From Bacteroidales bacterium (GTDB lineage Bacteria; Bacteroidota; Bacteroidia; Bacteroidales; P3), in the NCBI GenBank assembly GCA_017618625.1, contig JAFZTV010000007.1, positions 1 through 9,755 on the forward strand: 9,755 nt of DNA, given 5' to 3'. The notes beneath the pieces are model-generated. The model saw only the letters and a program-made list of their open reading frames with translations. It made no database searches and was not told the origin of the DNA. Below, in pieces: positions 1 through 6,372 of the stretch (position 1 is the first letter of the stretch; every line of letters begins with the position of its first letter). The position numbers were made by a program, and so were the translations under genes.

Positions 1-2
1 AT

Positions 3-1310
3 ATCAACATATCAACGCAATTAAAAAAAGCGCTGAAATATGTTGACGACGAGACCTACGAATATTACCGCCGCTATCTTAAGCACACCGACTTCGAGGC
101 CCTAAACATCGACTACCTCTACATGCGCAGCTTCTACACCGATTCGGAATACAAGATACAGAATGCCAAGCACAAGGAATCGTACAACTACTTCTACCGC
201 AACACCCTGAAACACTACAAGGAATACAAGTCGCTCCACACCCGCGCAACCCTCGCCCTCGTCTTCCATCGCGGAGGCAACACCAAGGAAGCCCTCGACA
301 TACTGCGCCGCATCAAGGAGAGTGCACTCCACAGCGACGAGATGGGCATGTACTGGCGCGACAACCAAAGCAGCCCCTGGTGCTACGAGCGCCCCATCGA
401 GACTCAGGCCCTCCTCATCCAGGCCTTCGCCGAGATAACACCCGACGACAAAGAGACCATAGGCAAGATGCAGCAGTGGCTGTTGAAGCAAAAGCAGACA
501 ACCAGCTGGAACACCGACGTCGCCACCGTTGAGGCAATAAGCGCATTGCTGTCCGACAAGGGGACGGCAAACACCCTCTCGCAGTCGGAAAAGAGCACTT
601 TGGTGACCGTAGCGGGAGAACCGCTGACGGCACCCTCGCAGGCAGGTACCGGATATCAGTCGCAATCCTGGCATGGAGACGAAATAAACAGACTTCTAAC
701 ACAATCACACGATAACGCAATAACGCAATCCTCACCACAGGTCACAGATCACAGGTCACAGGTCACCATAAAGAAATACACCGACGGCATAGCCTGGGGC
801 GCCGCCTACTACCAGTACTTCGACGACATGAAGAACATCGAGCGCAGCGACATGGGCGTCAAGATGAGCAAAACCATCTACCGCGTCAAAACCGACGGCA
901 CCCTCCAAGCCATACTCAACCCCACTCAGGTCACTAACACAATCACACAATCACACAATAACGCAACCCCACAACTATCCGTCGGCGACCGCGTCCGCAT
1001 TCGCATACTCATCGACTGCGACCGCGCACTCGAATACGTCGAACTCAAAGACCCTCGTCCCGGTTGTCTCGAGCCCCTATCCACCGCCAGCGGCTGGCAT
1101 TGGAACAGCGGCCTCAGCTACTACTCCGCCGTCCGCAACGCCTCCAACAGCTTCTACATCAACCGCCTCGACAAAGGCAAGTACGTCGTCGAATACGACC
1201 TCTTCGTCACCAACCCAGGCTCCTTCACCGTCCCCCCATCCACCATCCAATGCCTCTACGCTCCCGAGTTCCGAGCCAACTCCGAAGGCCGCTCCCTCCA
1301 TGTCGAATGA
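3..1310 (+). CDS. Alpha-2-macroglobulin family protein, C-terminal part (5' end outside window)
   Basis: The frame is open from base 3 to the TGA at 1308-1310, giving 435 codons with no credible start, so this is the 3' end of a larger gene. Family members are usually well over 1,500 residues, envelope-anchored, and are thought to trap proteases that reach the periplasm or cell surface. Visible family features are the end of a helical thioester-type domain (the MYWRDN and PIETQALLIQAF stretch near 350-425, then QQWLLKQKQTTSWNTDVATVEAI near 474-537) and a C-terminal beta-rich receptor-binding-like domain (GIAWGAAYYQYF near 787-822, SVGDRVRIRI near 979-1008, then GKYVVEYDLFVTNPGSF). The thioester motif would lie upstream and cannot be judged. 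The gene strongly favours C-ending codons. Two in-frame low-complexity insertions (about 693-768 and 921-972) interrupt otherwise family-like sequence in positions that look like loops. The family call is from recognition of the sequence, not a search. Confidence 0.85.
   Translation: MNISTQLKKALKYVDDETYEYYRRYLKHTDFEALNIDYLYMRSFYTDSEYKIQNAKHKESYNYFYRNTLKHYKEYKSLHTRATLALVFHRGGNTKEALDILRRIKESALHSDEMGMYWRDNQSSPWCYERPIETQALLIQAFAEITPDDKETIGKMQQWLLKQKQTTSWNTDVATVEAISALLSDKGTANTLSQSEKSTLVTVAGEPLTAPSQAGTGYQSQSWHGDEINRLLTQSHDNAITQSSPQVTDHRSQVTIKKYTDGIAWGAAYYQYFDDMKNIERSDMGVKMSKTIYRVKTDGTLQAILNPTQVTNTITQSHNNATPQLSVGDRVRIRILIDCDRALEYVELKDPRPGCLEPLSTASGWHWNSGLSYYSAVRNASNSFYINRLDKGKYVVEYDLFVTNPGSFTVPPSTIQCLYAPEFRANSEGRSLHVE
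697..728 (+). repeat. Four-unit octanucleotide array inside the alpha-2-macroglobulin gene
   Basis: Four consecutive 8-base units fit the consensus TMACRCRA, and the last two units are identical (TAACGCAA at 713-720 and 721-728). The array is in frame and encodes part of a polar stretch TQSHDNAITQ that does not resemble the flanking domain sequence. A near-copy lies at 935-966 in the same gene, and a heptad array starts 10 bases downstream. Confidence 0.8.
739..766 (+). repeat. Four-unit heptanucleotide array (RGRTCAC type) inside the alpha-2-macroglobulin gene
   Basis: Four contiguous 7-base units read AGGTCAC, AGATCAC, AGGTCAC, AGGTCAC. Because 28 is not a multiple of three, the units are translated in rotating frames (QVTDHRSQVT). 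That argues the repeat is maintained or copied as DNA rather than as a protein motif. The TCAC core is shared with the intergenic array at 5410-5437. Confidence 0.8.
935..966 (+). repeat. Second four-unit octanucleotide array inside the alpha-2-macroglobulin gene
   Basis: The units are TAACACAA, TCACACAA, TCACACAA and TAACGCAA, the same octad family as 697-728. They are preceded by a single heptad unit (AGGTCAC at 928-934). The tract encodes TNTITQSHNNATPQ, again in frame. It sits between DGTLQAI and LSVGDRVRI, where family members normally have a short loop. Confidence 0.8.
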
Positions 1311-1343
1311 TATAAGATAAAAAAAAGAATTTGACGGAACAAC

Positions 1344-1371
1344 CGACCACCCAATCCCAACCACTAACCAC
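1344..1371 (+). repeat. Imperfect four-unit heptad array, intergenic
   Basis: Four 7-base units (CGACCAC, CCAATCC, CAACCAC, TAACCAC) fit a degenerate NNACCAC pattern; the second unit is out of pattern. The tract lies in the 130-base gap after the alpha-2-macroglobulin gene, just upstream of the putative promoter of the next gene. It is weaker than the other arrays, but the length (28 bases, four units) and the CAC core agree with them. Confidence 0.5.
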
Positions 1372-1389
1372 GATTTAGAAAAAAAGTGC

Positions 1390-1397
1390 TATCTTTG
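1390..1397 (+). promoter_or_regulatory. Putative Bacteroidota -7 promoter element (TATCTTTG)
   Basis: TATCTTTG matches the Bacteroidota -7 consensus TAnnTTTG and lies 43 bases before the ATG of the secreted repeat protein. No good TTTG -33 box is seen 19-20 bases upstream; that position falls in the degenerate heptad tract. The leader between here and the ATG is AT-rich with no Shine-Dalgarno site, as is usual in this phylum. Confidence 0.55.
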
Positions 1398-1440
1398 CAA
1401 TTCAAATATCGACAAAATTACAATTAAAAATCACATTATT

Positions 1441-2655
1441 ATGAAAAAAATCTTTCTTTCGTTGGCTCTTATCGCGCTGACTTTGAGCGTTTCGGCTAGC
1501 TCCATTCGCTATTTCACCTTCAGTCAGGCCCAACGCACTATCCGTCACCTCGACGCCCAGACCGAGCTTATGATCTACTGCGGCTATGACGACGAAATCG
1601 AGACCTACGTTCTCGTCAACGAAGTGTGGGCCGAAAAGGTCAACTCTCAGTTCTACGAAATTTGGCTCTACGGTTTCGACGCCTACACCGGCGACGAAAT
1701 CTATATGCCTGTCGACCTCGGCTGCATCTGGCTCTACAACGCCACCGGCACCCGTATGTACAGCGCTGCCACCACCCTGCGTTTCCGCAACGCTCGTCCG
1801 CTTCCCACATTCAGATGGGTTATGCCTCCCTACCGTCCCTTCCAGCGTCGTTTCCACGCCCCCGGATTCCTCTACACCTATCACTATGACATCCACCAGC
1901 CCGGCTGGCATCATCCTTACACCGGACACAATCCCTACAACTATCCTCCATACTACATGCGTCACCGCTCCGAGCCCATCCCTGTGCACCGCGACCCCTA
2001 CATGCCGGGAGCTGAGATGCCTCGCACCATGACCCCCGACGGCCACGGCTACCTGGGCAACACTCGTGGAGGCAACCCCACCACAACCGTAGGCAACCCG
2101 AGCCAGCGTGCCACCTCTTCGACCGCCAGCACTCGCCGCACCACCGGCAACACCGCCGACCCGAACACCATTCTCACCGAGCGTAGTGCTTCGGCTCCTC
2201 GTGGCACCTCGACCCAGTCGTCATCCAACAACGGCCAGCGTTCGTCGAGCAGCACCACTACTACCACCGGACGTGGCACTTCAACTCAGACCAACACCTC
2301 TGGTCGCGGCACCTCGACCCAGTCCTCCAACAGCGGTCAGCGTTCGTCGAGCAGCACCTCTACCACCACCTCTGGTCGTGGCACCTCTACACAGTCCTCC
2401 ACCAGCGGTCAGCGTTCGTCGGGCACAACCACTACCACCACCTCTGGTCGTGGCACCTCGACCCAGTCCTCCTCCACCAGCGGTCAGCGTTCGTCGAGCA
2501 GCACCTCTACCACCACTTCCGGCCGTGGCACCTCGACCCAGAGCAGCAGCACCACGACTCGCGGCACAAGCTCTTCGACATCTAGCAGCACGTCAAGCCG
2601 CTCGTCTAGTTCTAGCACCACCTCTACGAGAACTCAGTCGTCGTCGAGAAGATAA
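1441..2655 (+). CDS. Secreted protein of unknown function with Ser/Thr/Arg-rich tandem-repeat C-terminus
   Basis: This 404-residue protein starts with a typical signal peptide (MKKIFLSLALIALTLSVSAS, likely cleaved near residue 20). Residues 22-115 form a probable small globular domain with alternating hydrophobic and acidic strands. Residues 124-186 are rich in Tyr, Pro, His and Arg. From residue 254 the protein is a tandem repeat of about 24 residues, each unit running RGTSTQSS, then SGQRSSSS, then a Thr/Ser run. The last 43 residues are almost pure Ser/Thr/Arg. I recognise no family. The architecture suggests an exported protein with an extended, possibly O-glycosylated and positively charged stalk. 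It has no lipobox, no T9SS domain and no LPXTG-type anchor, so how it is held is unclear. It has its own candidate promoter (1390) and terminator (2678-2713), so it is probably monocistronic. Confidence 0.85.
   Translation: MKKIFLSLALIALTLSVSASSIRYFTFSQAQRTIRHLDAQTELMIYCGYDDEIETYVLVNEVWAEKVNSQFYEIWLYGFDAYTGDEIYMPVDLGCIWLYNATGTRMYSAATTLRFRNARPLPTFRWVMPPYRPFQRRFHAPGFLYTYHYDIHQPGWHHPYTGHNPYNYPPYYMRHRSEPIPVHRDPYMPGAEMPRTMTPDGHGYLGNTRGGNPTTTVGNPSQRATSSTASTRRTTGNTADPNTILTERSASAPRGTSTQSSSNNGQRSSSSTTTTTGRGTSTQTNTSGRGTSTQSSNSGQRSSSSTSTTTSGRGTSTQSSTSGQRSSGTTTTTTSGRGTSTQSSSTSGQRSSSSTSTTTSGRGTSTQSSSTTTRGTSSSTSSSTSSRSSSSSTTSTRTQSSSRR
2200..2523 (+). repeat. In-frame tandem repeat, unit about 72 bases
   Basis: Units start at each RGTSTQ: 2200-2271 (72 bases), 2272-2304 (a 33-base truncated unit), 2305-2376 (72), 2377-2448 (72) and 2449-2523 (75). 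A degenerate sixth begins at 2524. All lengths are multiples of three, so unit gain or loss keeps the frame. Runs such as GTTCGTCGAGCAGCACC recur almost unchanged between units, which points to recent duplication. Confidence 0.85.
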
Positions 2656-2677
2656 TTTCAACCAATAATTTGACATC

Positions 2678-2713
2678 AGGGGCATGTAAGAAACTTGCGT
2701 GCCCCTCTTTTTT
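2678..2713 (+). terminator. Rho-independent terminator after the Ser/Thr-repeat gene
   Basis: A nine-pair stem (AGGGGCATG at 2678-2686 with CGTGCCCCT at 2698-2706, one G.U pair) encloses an 11-base loop and is followed by CTTTTTT. It starts 22 bases after the stop codon. It ends only 22 bases before the next gene's ATG. Confidence 0.85.
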
Positions 2714-2735
2714 ACAAAACTAAAAACCGAAAACC

Positions 2736-3599
2736 ATGATAAAATCAAGCGAGCTGGTCCTGGCCTCCGACGGAAGCCTGTACCACATTCACCTTACCTC
2801 CGACACCCTTGCCGACGACGTGATACTGGTGGGCGACCCCGGAAGGGTGGAGATGTTCAAGGACATCTTCGAAAGCGTTGAGCACGAATCGTACAACCGT
2901 GAGATTCATGCCCTCACGGGCTCCTACCACGGCCATCGTTTCACGGCCCTCTCAACCGGAATGGGTTGCGACAATATCGACATAGTGGTGTCCGAACTCG
3001 ATGCCGCCGCCAACATCGACCTCCTTCAGCGCACACCCAAAACCACCCACCGAAGCCTCAACCTGGTACGCATCGGCACCAGCGGCTCACTTCACAGCGA
3101 CGTGCCGGTCGGCTCTCTTGTGGCTTCAAAACACGCCGTGGGTCTCGACGGATTGCTCAACTACTACCGTCACGACCCCTCGCAGCTCAACGACCCGCTC
3201 AACGAAGCATTCATCAAACACATGCAGTTCGACGCCTGCTTCTCTAAGCCCTATTCTGCCGATGCCGGCAAGCATCTTTTCTCCAAAGTGGCCGATGGGA
3301 TGCACCATGCCGTGACGGCCACAGCTCCGGGTTTCTATGCCCCTCAGGGACGCTGTCTGCGTATCGAGCCCAGTATCTCCGACCTCAACGAGCGGCTCGC
3401 CTCTTTCTCTTGGAACGGCTGCCGGCTGACCAACCTCGAGATGGAGACCTCGGCCATCTACGGCCTCTCTGCCATCATGGGTCATCAGGCACTCACCGTC
3501 TGCCTCATCATAGCCAACCGTGCCGACGGCACCTTCCTGAGCGACTACCACCCACAGATGAAGGAAACCATAGCCCGAGTGCTCGGCTCGCTGGCATAA
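2736..3599 (+). CDS. Nucleoside phosphorylase (uridine phosphorylase-like, PNP/UDP family)
   Basis: The 287-residue protein is predicted to cleave a nucleoside with phosphate to a free base plus (deoxy)ribose-1-phosphate in cytosolic salvage. Family marks seen are GDPGR at residues 33-37 (phosphate-binding loop), RIGTSGSL at 112-119 (phosphate-binding Arg and the second glycine-rich loop), and NLEMETSAIYG at 233-243, where the Glu-Met-Glu binds the ribose hydroxyls. Length is slightly above the usual 250-260. The order of motifs and the EMET signature fit the uridine phosphorylase branch, but substrate preference cannot be settled by eye. It begins 22 bases after a strong terminator with no clear promoter in between, and ends at a hairpin shared with the convergent groEL. 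It is the only gene of this pathway in the window. Confidence 0.88.
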   Translation: MIKSSELVLASDGSLYHIHLTSDTLADDVILVGDPGRVEMFKDIFESVEHESYNREIHALTGSYHGHRFTALSTGMGCDNIDIVVSELDAAANIDLLQRTPKTTHRSLNLVRIGTSGSLHSDVPVGSLVASKHAVGLDGLLNYYRHDPSQLNDPLNEAFIKHMQFDACFSKPYSADAGKHLFSKVADGMHHAVTATAPGFYAPQGRCLRIEPSISDLNERLASFSWNGCRLTNLEMETSAIYGLSAIMGHQALTVCLIIANRADGTFLSDYHPQMKETIARVLGSLA

Positions 3600-3618
3600 C
3601 TACTAGTCATATCTAACA

Positions 3619-3652
3619 AAGAAGGGAGCACCCGATTGGATGCCCCCTTCTT
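3619..3652. terminator. Probable bidirectional terminator between phosphorylase and groEL
   Basis: A twelve-position stem (3619-3630 with 3641-3652, one A/C mismatch) has a 10-base loop and lies between two convergent stop codons (3599 and 3683). On the minus strand the hairpin is followed by TTTGTT, so it can end groEL transcripts. On the plus strand the following TTCTATATTG is a weaker U-tract. Confidence 0.7.
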
Positions 3653-3682
3653 CTATATTGCTTTCTGCGAGCACGCAGTGGC

Positions 3683-5362
<1,680 letters not shown>

Positions 5363-5409
5363 GGGTTATTGTTTTGTTTTCTTTCGGTGACTTGTGCAGT
5401 GCTTTTGTC

Positions 5410-5437
5410 TAATCACTATTCACCAATCACCATTCAC
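5410..5437 (-). repeat. Four-unit heptanucleotide array in the groES-groEL spacer
   Basis: On the plus strand four contiguous units read TAATCAC, TATTCAC, CAATCAC, CATTCAC (consensus YAWTCAC). The tract begins 5 bases after the groES stop codon. It shares unit length, copy number and the TCAC core with the array at 739-766 inside an unrelated gene 4.6 kb away. It has no coding role here. Confidence 0.8.
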
Positions 5438-5442
5438 TCAAA

Positions 5443-5712
5443 TTATATTATTGCGTATATGTCGCCTTCTTTCATAATCATATACTTCGTGCCGTCGATA
5501 TCGACTTCGGTGCCGCTGTATTTGCCATAGAGCACCTGGTCGCCGACCTTCACGGTCATTTCATGGTCTTTCGTACCGTTTCCCACAGCGACAACCTTGC
5601 CACGCTGGGGTTTCTCCTTAGCGGTGTCGGGGATGATGATTCCTGAAGCTGTTTTCTGCTCTGCTTCTGCCGGTTCGATAAGAACGCGGTCTGCTAAAGG
5701 TTTAATGTTCAT
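5443..5712 (-). CDS. groS: Co-chaperonin GroES (Hsp10)
   Basis: The 89-residue protein is the heptameric lid of the GroEL chamber. [14 protein letters not shown] matches the family N-terminus and fixes the start. The mobile loop is seen at about residues 16-33 with the hydrophobic GIIIP (24-28) that docks on GroEL. The roof and core motifs [26 protein letters not shown] and [12 protein letters not shown] follow. Length is slightly below the 94-97 common in Proteobacteria and normal for Bacteroidota. It is first in the groES-groEL pair, with a 5' leader of roughly 60 bases that opens with a hairpin and two sigma-54-like elements upstream. No CIRCE operator (TTAGCACTC-N9-GAGTGCTAA) is present, so HrcA control of the standard kind is not supported. 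Confidence 0.97.
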   Translation of the reverse strand: MNIKPLADRVLIEPAEAEQKTASGIIIPDTAKEKPQRGKVVAVGNGTKDHEMTVKVGDQVLYGKYSGTEVDIDGTKYMIMKEGDIYAII

Positions 5713-5756
5713 AGTGTTGTGTGTTTATTTGTTAATATTTGATTCGTTTGTTTCCC

Positions 5757-5772
5757 GTCATTCTTCAATGAC
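5757..5772 (-). promoter_or_regulatory. Perfect hairpin at the predicted 5' end of the groESL mRNA
   Basis: GTCATT (5757-5762) and AATGAC (5767-5772) form a perfect six-pair stem with a four-base loop. If the proximal -24/-12 element at 5784-5799 is used, transcription should start near 5773, placing this hairpin at the very 5' end of the transcript. Such a position is typical of 5' stabilising hairpins. The rest of the leader (5756-5713) is A-rich and unstructured. Confidence 0.5.
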
Positions 5773-5783
5773 ACATTTTATAA

Positions 5784-5799
5784 CGCAATAAGTGTGCCA
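5784..5799 (-). promoter_or_regulatory. Sigma-54-like -24/-12 promoter element, proximal, toward groES
   Basis: On the minus strand TGGCACACTTATTGCG matches the sigma-54 consensus TGGCAC-N5-TTGC, with exactly 10 bases between the GG and GC dinucleotides. The predicted start is about 12 bases downstream of the GC, near 5773, giving a leader of about 60 bases. It is preceded by TGTCATTT, as is the distal copy. No convincing TAnnTTTG element reads toward groES. Confidence 0.55.
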
Positions 5800-5811
5800 A
5801 AATGACAAATC

Positions 5812-5827
5812 AGCAACAAATATGCCA
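5812..5827 (-). promoter_or_regulatory. Sigma-54-like -24/-12 promoter element, distal, toward groES
   Basis: TGGCATATTTGTTGCT on the minus strand again has GG and GC spaced by 10 bases. It starts 28 bases upstream of the proximal copy. Over a 27-base alignment the two copies agree at about 21 positions, including the TGTCATTTTGGCA block, so the element looks duplicated rather than coincidental. An alternative reading is two binding sites of a heat-shock regulator recognising TGTCATTTTGGCA. Confidence 0.5.
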
Positions 5828-5849
5828 AAATGACACAAACCGATGCAGA

Positions 5850-5876
5850 ATGTCAATAGTCAATAAGAAATGTCAA
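5850..5876 (-). promoter_or_regulatory. Pair of TTGACAT direct repeats upstream of the groES promoter
   Basis: TTGACAT occurs twice on the minus strand (complement at 5870-5876 and 5850-5856), 20 bases apart, with a related ATTGACT between them. These are about 23 and 43 bases upstream of the distal -24/-12 element, a position compatible with an enhancer-binding activator. They could also be vegetative -35-like boxes, but no partner -10 is visible. Confidence 0.3.
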
Positions 5877-5940
5877 ACTATCATTTTCGGTGCCGGATAC
5901 CTTGGTGCGTTTCAGCTCAAAATATTTCTATTTACCACCA

Positions 5941-5972
5941 TTTGCAACTTAACAAAAAAGGTTGTACCTTTG
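5941..5972 (+). promoter_or_regulatory. Canonical Bacteroidota promoter (TTTG-N20-TACCTTTG)
   Basis: A -33 box TTTG at 5941-5944 and a -7 box TACCTTTG at 5965-5972 are separated by 20 bases, the textbook arrangement for the Bacteroidota primary sigma factor. The predicted start is about 5979. No credible ORF follows, but a structured region with a terminator does. This is the best promoter match in the window. Confidence 0.8.
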
Positions 5973-5978
5973 CACCCG

Positions 5979-6213
5979 CTTACGAGAGAATGTAAGTATG
6001 CGAGAAAAGCATTGCTATTTTTGTCCTTTGATAGAAATTCCCCAAGTTTCAAGAGGAGGGATAGAGCATTTATGCTTTCGCTTGATTGTATATGCCACTT
6101 TAGCATATCGTCAGGCGTGAGTTATGTTCCATAGAACCCGTTTCCTCGAAGGTGTTTGGCGATACCTCTATCAAGACGGACATGAGCACATAAATCTCAT
6201 GCCTTTCTTTTTT
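5979..6213 (+). ncRNA. Structured small RNA, about 235 nt; 6S-like rod candidate
   Basis: The region runs from a strong promoter to an intrinsic terminator without a plausible protein. Two small hairpins open it (CTTAC/GTAAG at 5979-5996; ATGC/GCAT at 5998-6012). A long interrupted rod follows: 6022-6026 with 6178-6182, 6028-6034 with 6168-6174 (7 perfect pairs), 6042-6045 with 6156-6159, 6053-6057 with 6143-6147, 6058-6060 with 6137-6139, and CGCTTGA with TCAGGCG (about 6079-6085 with 6109-6115). It is capped by the perfect stem ATATGC (6090-6095) / GCATAT (6103-6108). A single long rod with bulges plus a strong constitutive promoter recalls 6S RNA (ssrS), which titrates RNA polymerase. I could not identify the conserved open-promoter bubble with certainty, so the family is a hypothesis. 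A long leader RNA for the downstream operon is the main alternative. No tmRNA, RNase P or SRP signature is present. Confidence 0.55.
6178..6213 (+). terminator. Rho-independent terminator of the small RNA
   Basis: CATGAG (6181-6186) pairs perfectly with CTCATG (6196-6201) around a 9-base loop. GG at 6178-6179 can extend the stem on CC at 6202-6203 with one bulged A. TTTCTTTTTT follows immediately. The left arm shares bases with the closing helix of the rod (6178-6182), so the two structures compete at their base. Confidence 0.8.
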
Positions 6214-6219
6214 ATATTA

Positions 6220-6250
6220 TGTCCTGTTGGAGGTTTGGGGACAAAAAAAA
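6220..6250 (+). other. Short inverted repeat and A8 tract between the small RNA and the surface operon
   Basis: TGTCC (6220-6224) and GGACA (6239-6243) can pair around a 14-base loop and are followed by eight As ending at 6250. It is not a terminator for rightward transcription because it lacks a T-tract. The A-run could give intrinsic bending just upstream of the operator-like repeats. Confidence 0.35.
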
Positions 6251-6258
6251 CACGTCTC

Positions 6259-6280
6259 ATTAGGACCAAATTAGGACCAA
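6259..6280 (+). repeat. Perfect 11-bp tandem direct repeat (ATTAGGACCAA x2), operator-like
   Basis: ATTAGGACCAA occurs at 6259-6269 and immediately again at 6270-6280. The 11-base period is close to one helical turn, so both copies face the same side of the DNA. They end 21 bases before the putative -7 element at 6302, overlapping where the -33 region would be. This is the geometry of a dimeric regulator site, for example an OmpR-type response regulator. A recombinase arm site is an alternative, though no recombinase gene is nearby. Confidence 0.6.
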
Positions 6281-6301
6281 TTTCGAGCCAATAAAGAGAA
6301 G

Positions 6302-6316
6302 TATTTTTGCAAAAAT
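6302..6316 (+). promoter_or_regulatory. Putative -7 element embedded in a 14-bp palindrome, promoter of the surface operon
   Basis: TATTTTTG at 6302-6309 fits TAnnTTTG. It overlaps the perfect palindrome ATTTTTGCAAAAAT (6303-6316). A good TTTG -33 is missing (TTTC at 6281-6284 is 17 bases away), consistent with a promoter that needs an activator bound at the adjacent direct repeats. The leader to the ATG at 6373 would be about 55 bases. Confidence 0.5.
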
Positions 6317-6317
6317 C

Positions 6318-6342
6318 CATAGCGATGGCTGCTATGTATAGC
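6318..6342 (+). promoter_or_regulatory. Alternative hairpins in the 5' leader of the surface operon
   Basis: CATAGC (6318-6323) pairs with GCTATG (6331-6336) around a 7-base loop. The same right arm can instead form GCTA/TAGC (6331-6342) with a 4-base loop. The two structures are mutually exclusive. They lie 30-55 bases upstream of the lipoprotein ATG; any regulatory role is inference. Confidence 0.35.
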
Positions 6343-6372
6343 TAATATTATCGTACACGAAAAAAATCCAAT

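Noticed and set aside
102..674. 190-codon minus-strand ORF opposite the alpha-2-macroglobulin gene
   Set aside because: It is a shadow created by the strong C-ending codon bias of the real gene, with no start signals.
697..966. CRISPR-like repeats
   Set aside because: Units are 7-8 bases and contiguous, with no spacers and no cas genes.
2108..2668. 186-codon ORF in another frame of the Ser/Thr-repeat gene
   Set aside because: Repeat units that are multiples of three keep every frame open. The product is Pro/Arg/Ala low-complexity sequence without signal peptide, overlapping a gene with a clear signal peptide and promoter.
5713..5800. CIRCE/HrcA operator upstream of groES
   Set aside because: No TTAGCACTC-N9-GAGTGCTAA inverted repeat is present; the inverted repeat seen (GTCATT/AATGAC) is too short and spaced differently.
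5802..6134. 110-codon ORF starting inside the groES promoter region
   Set aside because: It crosses the duplicated -24/-12 element and a strong promoter and then runs through the paired segments of the structured RNA. The protein has no recognisable domain.
5979..6213. tRNA, tmRNA, RNase P or SRP RNA
   Set aside because: No T-loop TTCRA-type motif, acceptor pairing, tmRNA 5' signature, RNase P core or SRP apical loop was found in the segment.
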